A stretch of 64,000 bases of DNA from Maritalea porphyrae (GTDB lineage Bacteria > Pseudomonadota > Alphaproteobacteria > Rhizobiales > Devosiaceae). Numbering within the stretch: position 1 is the stretch's first letter; every line of letters starts with the position of its first letter. A program made the translations under genes and the position numbers. Location: NCBI RefSeq assembly GCF_027213965.1, contig NZ_JAPWGX010000003.1:248001-312000 (forward strand), read 5' to 3'. The notes under the pieces are model-generated. The model worked only from the letters and a program-made list of their open reading frames with translations, was not told the origin of the DNA and did no database searches. This document shows positions 15,631-23,709 of this stretch, piece by piece.

Positions 15631-16121
15631 GTTTGCAGTCCATCTAACAGCTTTTTCGTGAGATGATTGAGCTGGTTGAGATCCTCGTTAGATAGACAAG
15701 CTAGAATCCGCTCTTCGTTTTTGATGTGAAGTGGGATGATGTGGGTGATTTTTTCATACCCCAATTTGGTGAGCGCAACGATGACGCCACGGCGATCGTT
15801 TGGGTTTTTTTGTCGTTCCACAAGGCCTGATTTTTCCAATCGATCGATACGATTTGTCATGCCCCCGGATGAAACCATGGTCGCTTCATATAGTTGCGTT
15901 GGGGTGAGGGCATAGGGTTTGCCGCTGCGTCGCAATGTGGCTAAAACATCAAATTCCCCTGCGTGAAGATCATGCTGGGCAAAAAAAGGTTCCATTTCTT
16001 TTTGCATTATTCGGGCCGCAACTTCTGCTAAACGACCCAGCGTGAGCATAGGTAAGCCATTGATTTCGGGCCATTCTTTTTGCCATTGATTGGCTGCAAG
16101 CTGCGCGCGGTCCATAGTCAC
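15627..16121 (-). CDS. MarR-family transcriptional regulator
   Basis: Dimeric winged-helix repressor of 164 residues. The DNA-binding part has the MarR pattern LTPTQLYEATMVSSGGMTNR followed by RLEKSGLVERQKNPNDRRGV, the recognition helix and wing. It is divergent from a DMT-type exporter. A perfect 8-bp inverted repeat lies 7 bp before its ATG, the usual place for an autoregulatory operator controlling both genes. The ligand is unknown. No redox Cys is seen in the N-terminal helix, so an OhrR-type peroxide sensor is unlikely. Confidence 0.88.
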   Translation of the reverse strand: MTMDRAQLAANQWQKEWPEINGLPMLTLGRLAEVAARIMQKEMEPFFAQHDLHAGEFDVLATLRRSGKPYALTPTQLYEATMVSSGGMTNRIDRLEKSGLVERQKNPNDRRGVIVALTKLGYEKITHIIPLHIKNEERILACLSNEDLNQLNHLTKKLLDGLQT

Positions 16122-16128
16122 CTCAATT

Positions 16129-16146
16129 TATCTTGACATCAAGATA
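16129..16146. promoter_or_regulatory. Operator palindrome between marR and DMT exporter
   Basis: TATCTTGA-CA-TCAAGATA is a perfect inverted repeat of 8 bp with a 2-bp centre, in the 68-bp gap between divergent marR and the exporter. This is the shape and place of a MarR operator. It overlaps the likely promoters of both genes. Confidence 0.75.
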
Positions 16147-16189
16147 CTTTATGTAAAGATATAATCCAAGTGCGAACTGGAGAATATCA

Positions 16190-17149
16190 ATGGCCGAATT
16201 TATCTTAGCAATGTCGCCAAAAAACAAGCCTTTGGTTGAGGAAACTGCAGGTGGAAGTAAAAGCCTGTTTGAAAACTCCAATTTCAAGAAGTTCTTGCCG
16301 TTTGCTCTATTGGTGGTTGTTGGCAGTTTTTTTGGTGCGACGACGGTTAATGGCAAAATAGCGGCGCAGGTTGGCTGGCATCCAATCGTATTTTTAGCGA
16401 TATCGGGAGTTCTTGGGGGTCTTTTAATGATGCTCGGGTTGCGAGCATATGGGCATCGACCAGATCAAAGTCGCAGCGTAATCAAGTTCTCACTGATCAG
16501 CGGTTTTCTTTTCGCGCTGCCCAATATCGCCTTTTTTTCGTCAGTGCCTCATGTCGGTGCGGGTTTTGTGGCGATGGTAACCGCTTTCGCGTCGGTCTTG
16601 ACCTATATGATCAGCGTGGCCATGCGCACTGAGCAGTTCAAGTTTTCCCGCGCAATTGGCGTTGGCATTGCATTAATTGGCGCTGTTGCTTTGAGTTTGG
16701 GGAAGTTTGCCGGGGCGCAATATGCTGCCGTCTGGGTGTTTGTGGCGCTAATGGGACCTGTCTTTCTGGCTCTTGGAAACGTTTATCGGTCTTGGGCATG
16801 GCCTGAAGGGGCTTCGCCATTTGCTCTAGCGCCACTTATGTTGATCTTTGCTGGGCTTATGTCGTTCGCGCTCGCCGTTGCAATGGGCGAGATCTCATTT
16901 GTTGTGCCTACTTTGCAGATGAGCGCGATTGCCGGACTGCAAATTCTGATTTTTGCTGTTGGTTTTGCTTTCTATTTCGTTTTGCAAAAGATTGCAGGGG
17001 CGGTCTATCTCAGCCAAATTGGGCCGATCATTGCGCTGGTGGGAACTGGGTTGGGGATTTCGTTATTGGGCGAAGTTGCAACGCTTTCGCTGATGATTGG
17101 CGGAACTGCAATTGTCAGCGGTGTTCTGATTTTTAATTTTACACAATAA
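16190..17149 (+). CDS. EamA/DMT-family exporter
   Basis: Inner-membrane transporter of 319 residues with about ten hydrophobic helices in two EamA halves. The first helix begins FLPFALLVVVGSFFGATTVN and the last is LMIGGTAIVSGVLIFNFTQ. The hydrophilic N-terminal 30 residues are longer than usual. The substrate cannot be told; amino acids, purines or drugs are common in the family. It is divergent from marR and presumably induced when that repressor releases the operator. With marR it looks like a small accessory unit inside the flagellar locus. Confidence 0.82.
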   Translation: MAEFILAMSPKNKPLVEETAGGSKSLFENSNFKKFLPFALLVVVGSFFGATTVNGKIAAQVGWHPIVFLAISGVLGGLLMMLGLRAYGHRPDQSRSVIKFSLISGFLFALPNIAFFSSVPHVGAGFVAMVTAFASVLTYMISVAMRTEQFKFSRAIGVGIALIGAVALSLGKFAGAQYAAVWVFVALMGPVFLALGNVYRSWAWPEGASPFALAPLMLIFAGLMSFALAVAMGEISFVVPTLQMSAIAGLQILIFAVGFAFYFVLQKIAGAVYLSQIGPIIALVGTGLGISLLGEVATLSLMIGGTAIVSGVLIFNFTQ

Positions 17150-17165
17150 TTGGATTGGGAAAATA

Positions 17166-17242
17166 AGAAGGACGCGGCAAATTGGGGAAAGCCGCGTCCT
17201 TCTGGGGAGAGCCAATCGAAAAATTGGGGAAATTCGATTGGC
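17166..17242. ncRNA. Twin hairpins with identical loops after flgH
   Basis: Hairpin A is a perfect 13-bp stem (17166-17178 with 17191-17203). Hairpin B is a perfect 10-bp stem (17211-17220 with 17233-17242). Their stems are unrelated, but both loops are the same 12 nt, AAATTGGGGAAA on the plus strand. The 7-nt linker is GGGGAGA. On the minus strand, which is the 3' end of the flgF-flgG-flgA-flgH transcript, the loops read TTTCCCCAATTT and hairpin A is followed by TTATTTT, so it could also terminate that operon. The loops are complementary to leader motifs of flgI, flgF and fliE. Confidence 0.7.
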
Positions 17243-17257
17243 AAAACTGGTGTTGAA

Positions 17258-17992
17258 CTAAAACGGTAGGATGGCGTCCATAAATTGTTGGCCGTAGCGA
17301 GGTTGCTGAACGTCGGTAATTTGTCCGCGACCGCCGTATGAAATGCGGGCCTGTGCAATTTTTGCCGATGGGATGGTGTTGGCAGCGCCAATATCTTCGG
17401 GGCGCACTATGCCTGCCACAATCAAATCCCGAACTTCAAAGTTCACGCGGACTTCTTGGCGTCCTTCGATGACCAGATTTCCATTCGGCAGAACCTGGAT
17501 AACCACTGCCGCAACCTGGGTTTGCAATGTTTCCGCGCGATCCACAGTGCCGTTGCCGGCATCTGTTAGACCTGATTTCAATTCAATGGCGCCTGAAGCT
17601 GGAACACCGGGAACGGCATTGTTGAACAACGATCCGATCACGCCCCCTGCGCCTGCGTCATTCGAGCTGGAGCGAGAGCGGGCTGTTTTATTTGAAAATG
17701 AGGCCTTATCGGAAATTGTTACCTGAACGGTGAGAATGTCGCCGACTTTGCTTGCGCGTTGGTCTTTGAAGAAACCGCGGCGGCCCGAAATGAATAGCGA
17801 ATTTGGTGAATAGGCGACCCGCTCAGGTGCTGGCATTGGCATGTTCACTGGCTTGTAACCGGCTTGCGCTGTTGGGTTTTCAATAGTTGTCAGAGCAGGT
17901 GCTTTGCCAATTCCTGCCAAGCGATTTGCTGTTGTGCAGGCTGCCAAACTTGCGCCGAGCGCTACCAGTGTAAGGATTTTGAAAAGTTTCAT
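17258..17992 (-). CDS. flgH: Flagellar L-ring protein FlgH
   Basis: Outer-membrane lipoprotein forming the L ring around the rod. The N-terminus MKLFKILTLVALGASLAACT has a lipobox LAAC with the lipid-modified Cys at residue 19. The core PNSLFISGRRGFFKDQRASK followed by GDILTVQVTISDKASFSNKT is typical FlgH, and the C-terminus ends YGQQFMDAILPF. At 244 residues it is of normal length. It is last in flgF-flgG-flgA-flgH, starting 12 bp after flgA. Its 3' side carries the twin hairpins. Confidence 0.96.
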   Translation of the reverse strand: MKLFKILTLVALGASLAACTTANRLAGIGKAPALTTIENPTAQAGYKPVNMPMPAPERVAYSPNSLFISGRRGFFKDQRASKVGDILTVQVTISDKASFSNKTARSRSSSNDAGAGGVIGSLFNNAVPGVPASGAIELKSGLTDAGNGTVDRAETLQTQVAAVVIQVLPNGNLVIEGRQEVRVNFEVRDLIVAGIVRPEDIGAANTIPSAKIAQARISYGGRGQITDVQQPRYGQQFMDAILPF

Positions 17993-18004
17993 GATGAGCT
18001 CCTG

Positions 18005-18961
18005 CTACCGGCTTGCGAGGCGGGTTGGATCGTTGGTGATAAGGACTGTCCCGGCGCCAATGGCTATGCCTTGAACAGTCTTTTTTGACATAAGGTTGAG
18101 AACGGTGACCGTTTGGTCTTGTGTCGCGGCGTGTAGAGCTTGCCCTTTGACCGTGAGTTTTAGTTGGCCATTGCGGTAGAGGATGGTCACAAGATCATTG
18201 CGGTCAATCAAAGTCGGGTCGGTTAGATCACTCAATTTGATCATTGATCCGCCACGGACGGCGCGGGTAAGGCTCTTTCCAACTAGGTTTTCCAGTTGGA
18301 TGTCACCTTGCACTTTTGAGAAACGTACCGGTGTAGGCTTGAACTCAATATCATTGATGTCGACGATTTCGCCTTTGGCCATTGAACGGGTCAGATGGGC
18401 AGCAGGAGCGACAATTTCGAGTTTTCCGTTGATGGCGATCGGAGCATTGTGGCCCGCAAGTGCCAACCGGGCGGAAACGCGACCGGATTGTGGTTCGAAA
18501 GTGAAATCTAGTAGCGTTGCAGGTTGTGCGGCAATGGGGTCTGCAAATATGGTTTCAAAGGCACCATATGCCGAAAACTTGGCAGTCTGATTGGGCAACA
18601 GTTGGCTGCGATTTGCAACCTCTTGGCCAAAAATGGTGCCTAAGAAGTCTTGGTCAATCGCCAAGCCTGGTCGCTCAACACGCACATGAGTAATTCCTTT
18701 GGCGTCGAACGATGTAATGCCTGCGCGCTGCGCTGCCAGTTGGATCGATGGCAATGGGACCGCCCCAACAGTACCGGGTGCTGGGCTGAGAAATAGACCT
18801 TCTTCGGCCAAGTTTCCCGCACCATCAAACATGTCGCCAACGGTGACGATTTTTGAATGAACGGTAACAGATGAGCGAAGCGTTGGTTGAGCAAGGCACA
18901 ATGTGGTGCTGGTGCTTAGGGCTAAAAGTCCGATGAATAGTGATTTGGCGAAGCGAAACAT
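18005..18961 (-). CDS. flgA: P-ring assembly chaperone FlgA
   Basis: Periplasmic chaperone for FlgI assembly. It has a Sec signal peptide (SLFIGLLALSTSTTLCLAQP). The C-terminal SAF domain includes HLTRSMAKGEIVDINDIEFK and later LVGKSLTRAVRGGSMIKLSD, with the final strand LNLMSKKTVQGIAIGAGTVL. The 318 residues are typical of the long alphaproteobacterial form. It lies 13 bp after flgG and 12 bp before flgH, in one operon. The start codon ATG follows AGGAGATTAGGTAAA. Confidence 0.93.
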   Translation of the reverse strand: MFRFAKSLFIGLLALSTSTTLCLAQPTLRSSVTVHSKIVTVGDMFDGAGNLAEEGLFLSPAPGTVGAVPLPSIQLAAQRAGITSFDAKGITHVRVERPGLAIDQDFLGTIFGQEVANRSQLLPNQTAKFSAYGAFETIFADPIAAQPATLLDFTFEPQSGRVSARLALAGHNAPIAINGKLEIVAPAAHLTRSMAKGEIVDINDIEFKPTPVRFSKVQGDIQLENLVGKSLTRAVRGGSMIKLSDLTDPTLIDRNDLVTILYRNGQLKLTVKGQALHAATQDQTVTVLNLMSKKTVQGIAIGAGTVLITNDPTRLASR

Positions 18962-18974
18962 TTTACCTAATCTC

Positions 18975-19760
18975 CTAGCGTAGCTGCGACGTTGCTTGAA
19001 GCATTTCGTCAGCTCCAGAAATTACCCGCGCGTTCATTTCATAGGCGCGCTGAGCGGCGATTAGATCTGCGATTTCCGTCACCGCATTCACGTTGGCCAT
19101 TTCCAAGTGACCTTGCAGCAAATTGCCAAAACCATCACCGTTCGCGGTGCCGGTTTGCGCCGATCCGCTGGCTGCCGTCTCCACATAAAGATTGTCCCCA
19201 ACGGCTTCCAAACCAGCCTTGTTGACGAAGCGGGAAAGTTGGAGTTGTCCGAGTGCAGTAGGGCTTGCGTCTTGGTTCAAAAAGGCCTCGACTTGACCAT
19301 CTGCGGAGATCGAGATTGATCGTGCGCCATCTGGGATAATGATGCCGGGTTGAACTTGATAGCCCTCAATGGTGACAAGTTGCCCCTGGCTATCTCTCTC
19401 AAAAGAGCCGTCTCGTGTGTAGCCCGTCCGGCCATCTGGCATGGTAATGGAAAAGAAGCCTTCTCCCCTAATGGCAACGTCTAATTCTTTTTGTGTTGGT
19501 GCAACACTGCCTTGGCTCATGATGCGCGGGGTTGCGCCCAGTTTGACGCCGGAACCTACTTCCACACCTGTCGGAAGTTGTGTGCCAGATTCTGATGTTT
19601 GCGAGCCGGCGCGACGATAGACTTGATAAAGCAGGTCTTGGAAGTCGGCGCGTTGTTTCTTGAACCCAGTGGTGCGCATGTTGGCGATATTGTTTGAGAT
19701 CACCTCAACGTTGCGTTCCTGCGCGGCCATCCCGGTTGATGCGGTATATAGAGCTTTCAT
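18975..19760 (-). CDS. flgG: Distal rod protein FlgG
   Basis: Forms the distal rod of the flagellar axle. The N-terminus MKALYTASTGMAAQERNVEV followed by SNNIANMRTTGFKKQRADFQ is the rod-protein motif. The C-terminus LIAQRAYEMNARVISGADEM with LQATSQLR is the matching helix. The 261 residues are the exact family size. The ATG follows AAGGATTAGAACAC. It lies 30 bp after flgF and 13 bp before flgA. Confidence 0.97.
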   Translation of the reverse strand: MKALYTASTGMAAQERNVEVISNNIANMRTTGFKKQRADFQDLLYQVYRRAGSQTSESGTQLPTGVEVGSGVKLGATPRIMSQGSVAPTQKELDVAIRGEGFFSITMPDGRTGYTRDGSFERDSQGQLVTIEGYQVQPGIIIPDGARSISISADGQVEAFLNQDASPTALGQLQLSRFVNKAGLEAVGDNLYVETAASGSAQTGTANGDGFGNLLQGHLEMANVNAVTEIADLIAAQRAYEMNARVISGADEMLQATSQLR

Positions 19761-19790
19761 GTGTTCTAATCCTTCCTACAGGGACGGCGC

Positions 19791-20528
19791 TTAAGCGCTC
19801 AAGTCGCCAAGGCGTTTAATTGCAGTTCGGCGCAGTTCGTCTTGCTTTGTTTGCAAACTTGCCAGTGAGGTATAGGCGCGGGTTACGCGGATCATTTCGG
19901 TCATTTCGCTGACGCCAGAAACGTTGGAACGCTCGATAGCCTTGTGGGCGATATGAGATGAATTGTCATAATTTGGATTTTCGCCGGAAAACATCGTGTC
20001 GCCTTCGCGTTTGAGGGACTGGGGATCCTCAAATTCTGCGATACGCAAGATGCCTTTGTCGCCCTGAGAGGTAGAAACACGTCCATCTTTTGTTACAACA
20101 ATACCGGTTTCTTCTGGCGCGAATGTCAAAAAACCACCGTCGGCAAGAACGTTGAAACCTTCAGAGGTCACGAGCTCGCCGCGTTGGTTGAGTTGGAAAC
20201 TGCCGTTGCGCGTGTACATTTCGCCGGCGGGTGTCTGCACGACAAAAAAGCCATCGCCTTGGATTGCCATATCAAGTTCATTGCCCGTCAGTTCAATTGA
20301 ACCTGAAGCAAAATCGTCAATTGTCGCCCAGTCTTGGGTGAATGAAAGTGGCTGATCGAGTGTTTTGAAGTCCTTGTGGCGCGCAGTCGGCATAATATAT
20401 TCTTCGAAGAGAATATCGACGTTCTTGTACCCAGCGGTGTTTATGTTGGCCATATTGTTGGCGACAACGTCCATTTGACGTTGCAGCGCGATCTGGCGCG
20501 ATAAGCTTATGAGCTGTGCATTTTCCAT
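19791..20528 (-). CDS. flgF: Proximal rod protein FlgF
   Basis: Rod subunit of the basal body, 245 residues. The N-terminus LISLSRQIALQRQMDVVANN with MANINTAGYKNVDI and the C-terminus TEMIRVTRAYTSLASLQTKQ are family marks. It is the first gene of flgF-flgG-flgA-flgH and divergent from fliL. The leader holds two TTGGGGA motifs, at 20540-20549 and 20565-20572. The nearer one takes the place of the Shine-Dalgarno, 8-15 nt before the ATG, and is complementary to the twin-hairpin loops at 17166-17242. Confidence 0.95.
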   Translation of the reverse strand: MENAQLISLSRQIALQRQMDVVANNMANINTAGYKNVDILFEEYIMPTARHKDFKTLDQPLSFTQDWATIDDFASGSIELTGNELDMAIQGDGFFVVQTPAGEMYTRNGSFQLNQRGELVTSEGFNVLADGGFLTFAPEETGIVVTKDGRVSTSQGDKGILRIAEFEDPQSLKREGDTMFSGENPNYDNSSHIAHKAIERSNVSGVSEMTEMIRVTRAYTSLASLQTKQDELRRTAIKRLGDLSA

Positions 20529-20726
20529 TTTGCACTATCTCCCCAATTTTGTTCAGCGGGCCACTTCCCCAAGTTTTTCGCCTGCCAAACACAATGCGAG
20601 GATCGTGCCAGTTTTTATCTCATTGTTTTTATTGGGATATTCTAAATAATAGATGATAAAATGGTGGTCTGAGCGGGTCGGGCGGAAAAATTGCCCCGGC
20701 AATAATTGCCCAGCAAGTTCAAATTG

Positions 20727-20743
20727 GTAATACTTCGTTAACC
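20727..20743 (+). promoter_or_regulatory. CtrA-like box between flgF and fliL
   Basis: GTAA-TACTTCG-TTAACC on the plus strand has one mismatch to TTAA-N7-TTAACC. It lies 67 bp before the fliL ATG, the same distance as in the flagellin genes. It could act on fliL, flgF or both. Confidence 0.5.
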
Positions 20744-20809
20744 TTCTCGTCGTTACGTGGATTATGGAAAAGAATTTCCATTTGTGCACTTAAGTCGTAG
20801 AGCGAAAAA

Positions 20810-21298
20810 ATGTCAGATCAAACAGCTGAAGACACAGAAGGCGAAGAAGGCGAAAAGAAAAAAGGCCCGCCGTTGATGATTATCATCGGTGCAGCTGTTG
20901 TGCTTTTGCTGGGCGGCGGCGCTGCCTATTTTTTCCTTTTTTCTGGCGGAGGCGAAACCACTGCATCTGAAAATACGGAAGTGGTGCGGCAAACCTATTT
21001 CTATGACCTTCCGATAATCAGCGTGAATTTGAATTCAAAGGGCGAGTCAAAGGACATGTTCTTGAAGGTTGCTGTTTCGCTTGAGCTTGCCGATGAGGCC
21101 ATGGTGCCAAATGTCGAAACGCTTATGCCGCGCGTACTTGATACGTTTCAGGTTTACCTGCGCGAAATGCGAAAGTCAGATCTTGAAGGATCTGGGGGAA
21201 TTTATCGTCTCAAAGAGGAACTACGTCGACGGGTAAATCTGGCGCTGTTTCCGACACAAGTTGAGAGCATCGTTTTCAAAGAGATATTGGTGCAATAG
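20810..21298 (+). CDS. fliL: Flagellar basal body-associated protein FliL
   Basis: Inner-membrane protein that associates with the stator and basal body. It has a short acidic/basic cytoplasmic N-terminus (EDTEGEEGEKKKGPPL), one membrane helix at about residues 22-42 (IIIGAAVVLLLGGGAAYFFL), and a periplasmic FliL domain with the core DLPIISVNLNSKGESKDMFL. The 162 residues are of normal length. It opens the operon fliL-fliM-DUF6468-motE. Stop to fliM start is 13 bp. Confidence 0.94.
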   Translation: MSDQTAEDTEGEEGEKKKGPPLMIIIGAAVVLLLGGGAAYFFLFSGGGETTASENTEVVRQTYFYDLPIISVNLNSKGESKDMFLKVAVSLELADEAMVPNVETLMPRVLDTFQVYLREMRKSDLEGSGGIYRLKEELRRRVNLALFPTQVESIVFKEILVQ

Positions 21299-21311
21299 GG
21301 GCGCATGAGCA

Positions 21312-22460
21312 ATGTCTGAATCAGAAACTGACGATCTCCTGAAAGAATTTGGCATCTCTGGCGAAGAAGAAGCTGGTGATGGTGATGGGGAAGGTGCGGC
21401 CGCTGAATGGGCCGCCATGATCGAAGGCAACGATGATAGTGAAGATGGCGCCGCGGTTGACCGTATTCTCAACCAAGACGAGATCGACAACCTTTTAGGT
21501 TTTGACAGTGGTGATATGGGTATTGGAGACCTTTCAGGTGTCCAAGCGCTTATAAACTCGGCACTTGTCTCATATGAGCGTTTGCCGATGCTTGAGATCG
21601 TGTTTGACCGTTTGGTGCGGTTGACCACGACATCTTTGCGCAATTTCACTTCGGACAACGTTGAGGTTTCCCTCGACAGCATTACATCTGTACGTTTTGG
21701 AGATTATCTAAACTCAATTCCACTTCCTGCGATATTGACGGTCATAAAGGCTGAAGAGTGGGACAATTTTGGATTGATGACTGTTGAGAGCAATCTCATC
21801 TATTCTATGATCGATGTGTTGCTTGGTGGTCGGCGCGGCAACAATACCATTCGGGTTGAAGGGCGACCCTATACAACGATCGAAATGAGTTTGACCAATC
21901 GTATGATTGAGTTGATTCTTGAGGATATGCACAAGGCGTTTGAGCCCCTGACGCCGGTGAAATTCAGCATTGAACGGATGGAAACAAATCCACGCTTTGC
22001 TGCGATTGCCCGCCCTGCCAACGCTGCCATCCTTATTGAACTGCGCATCGATATGGATGATCGCGGTGGCAAAGTTGAAATATTGCTGCCTTACGCGACC
22101 ATTGAACCCATTCGTGAACAACTGCTGCAAATGTTCATGGGGGAGAAATTTGGCCGTGACCCGATTTGGGAAGGGCACTTGGCTACAGAGATTTATGCCG
22201 CCGATACTGAAATTCAAGCTGTGTTGCACGAGTGGGAAATACCGCTTTCTGATATGTTGAAGCTGGAGGAGGGCGATACATTGATGTTTGAGCGGTCGCC
22301 CAATGATCCTATTTCATTGCGATGCGGCGATGTTGCGCTGACCGAAGGCATTATGGGGCACATCGGCAAAAATGTGTCTGTAAGGGTCACGCGACCACTT
22401 AATCCACCAAAAGTGACAATGGCTGTTTTTGAGGCCATGGACGAACAAGGGAATGATTAA
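21312..22460 (+). CDS. fliM: Flagellar motor switch protein FliM
   Basis: C-ring protein that binds phospho-CheY and sets motor direction. Residues 1-55 are a very acidic extension. The usual CheY-binding signature, here LNQDEIDNLLGFDSG, starts only at about residue 52. The very N-terminus (ESETDDLLKEFGISG) looks like a second, weaker copy. The middle domain (GVQALINSALVSYERLPMLE) and the C-terminal SpoA domain (VLHEWEIPLSDMLKLEEGDT) are clear. At 382 residues it is longer than the 330-340 of enterics. No fliN follows; a DUF6468 gene starts 2 bp later. Confidence 0.95.
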   Translation: MSESETDDLLKEFGISGEEEAGDGDGEGAAAEWAAMIEGNDDSEDGAAVDRILNQDEIDNLLGFDSGDMGIGDLSGVQALINSALVSYERLPMLEIVFDRLVRLTTTSLRNFTSDNVEVSLDSITSVRFGDYLNSIPLPAILTVIKAEEWDNFGLMTVESNLIYSMIDVLLGGRRGNNTIRVEGRPYTTIEMSLTNRMIELILEDMHKAFEPLTPVKFSIERMETNPRFAAIARPANAAILIELRIDMDDRGGKVEILLPYATIEPIREQLLQMFMGEKFGRDPIWEGHLATEIYAADTEIQAVLHEWEIPLSDMLKLEEGDTLMFERSPNDPISLRCGDVALTEGIMGHIGKNVSVRVTRPLNPPKVTMAVFEAMDEQGND

Positions 22461-22462
22461 CA

Positions 22463-22888
22463 ATGGGTAATTTTGCGCTGGGATTGATCGTGGAAGGTGC
22501 CGTTGCTGTTCTTCTCATTCTTACAATCGGTTATTGCTACATATTGAACATACGGTTGAAACGGTTGCGTGACGACAGGGCCGCATTGCAAACAATGATT
22601 ACCGATCTCGTGCGAGCAACTGATCAAGCAAATGGCGCAATCACTGAATTGCGGAAAACTGCAATTCAGTGTGACGGTATGATTCAGACACGTTTGAGCG
22701 AGGCCGAAAGCTTTTCAATAGAATTGGCCCATCACGTGAATGCAGGGCAATCAGTTATGCATAAGATCGCCATGATTGCTCAAACCGCCCGTAATGCAGC
22801 GCCTCAACCAAAGGAAAAACCCCTGAAAGCCAAAGCGGCACTTGATCATTTGGATAGTATTTCTCGTCGTGATGGAGCGGCGGCGTGA
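22463..22888 (+). CDS. DUF6468 membrane protein (PflI-like)
   Basis: A 141-residue protein with one N-terminal membrane helix (ALGLIVEGAVAVLLILTIGY), then a cytoplasmic coiled-coil region (LKRLRDDRAALQTMITDLVR). The tail (KEKPLKAKAALDHLDSISRR) is basic. In layout it matches DUF6468 proteins found between fliM and motE in this class; the Caulobacter member PflI is involved in flagellar positioning. The assignment rests on gene order and architecture. It starts 2 bp after fliM and its stop overlaps the start of motE by 4 bp. Confidence 0.72.
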   Translation: MGNFALGLIVEGAVAVLLILTIGYCYILNIRLKRLRDDRAALQTMITDLVRATDQANGAITELRKTAIQCDGMIQTRLSEAESFSIELAHHVNAGQSVMHKIAMIAQTARNAAPQPKEKPLKAKAALDHLDSISRRDGAAA

Positions 22889-23631
22889 ATTCAGTCCGCT
22901 TATTGCCGGTTGTAATGGTGGTGGCGTCTGCGCTGCTGTTGTTCAAGGTATTTGGTTTTGTGTCCGGTGATCTCTATGTTTTTGGGAATCGCGAGGCAAT
23001 TGCACAAGAGGCGCAGGAGCAAGCTCAAGACGCTGATCAAGACGAAGCTTCGAGCAACCCGGTTGTTGACGCAACAAATGCTGCGCTTAATCCCAATCGT
23101 CCTGTGGAAGCGCCGCCCGTTTCTATGGATTCAAAAGGTAATTTAACGGCATTGAGCGATTCCTCGGGCGTTTCCACAACAGAGCTGGAGTTCTTGGAGC
23201 GTTTGAGTGAGCGGCGAAAAGAGCTTGATAAGCGCGCTGAGCAATTGATTGTTCAAGAATCTATTGTTCGCGCCGCAGAGCTGCGCTTGGAAACCAGAGC
23301 AAATGAGCTCAAACAAATCGAGGCACGTATCTCGGCTTTGGTTGACAAAAAGGAAGGCAAAGAAGAGGAAAAATTCAAATCTTTGGTCGCCACTTATGAG
23401 AATATGAAAGCCAAGGACGCGGCAAGGATTTTTGATCGTCTCGACATGCTTGTGTTGGTGCGCATGGTTGAACGGATCAATCCGCGCAAAATGGCCACAA
23501 TTTTGGCTGCAATGGACCCCGAAAAAGCCGAGGCGCTGACGATAAACTTGGCAAATCCAAACTTGACTGAGCTCAGCCAAACAGTCGATGGGCCGAACAA
23601 TAACGAACTTCCGCAAATCATTGGGCAATAG
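22885..23631 (+). CDS. motE: MotE-like protein with MgtE-N domain
   Basis: Periplasmic or membrane-anchored flagellar protein. In rhizobia MotE acts as chaperone for the periplasmic stator-gating protein MotC. One N-terminal hydrophobic segment (VVMVVASALLLFKVFGFVSG) serves as signal or anchor. A long coiled coil runs from about residue 95 to 165 (ERLSERRKELDKRAEQLIVQ). The MgtE-N-like helices follow (KDAARIFDRLDMLVLVRMVE and PRKMATILAAMDPEKAEALT). No motC is in the window. It overlaps the DUF6468 gene by 4 bp and is followed 78 bp later by the large TPR gene. Confidence 0.82.
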   Translation: MNSVRLLPVVMVVASALLLFKVFGFVSGDLYVFGNREAIAQEAQEQAQDADQDEASSNPVVDATNAALNPNRPVEAPPVSMDSKGNLTALSDSSGVSTTELEFLERLSERRKELDKRAEQLIVQESIVRAAELRLETRANELKQIEARISALVDKKEGKEEEKFKSLVATYENMKAKDAARIFDRLDMLVLVRMVERINPRKMATILAAMDPEKAEALTINLANPNLTELSQTVDGPNNNELPQIIGQ

Positions 23632-23709
23632 AGTTGTGAAAAGTAAGGCGCCGTTAAGCCTAGCACGATAATTTGTTTGTAGTGAAAAAGTCGGAGCCCT
23701 TTGCGGTTA

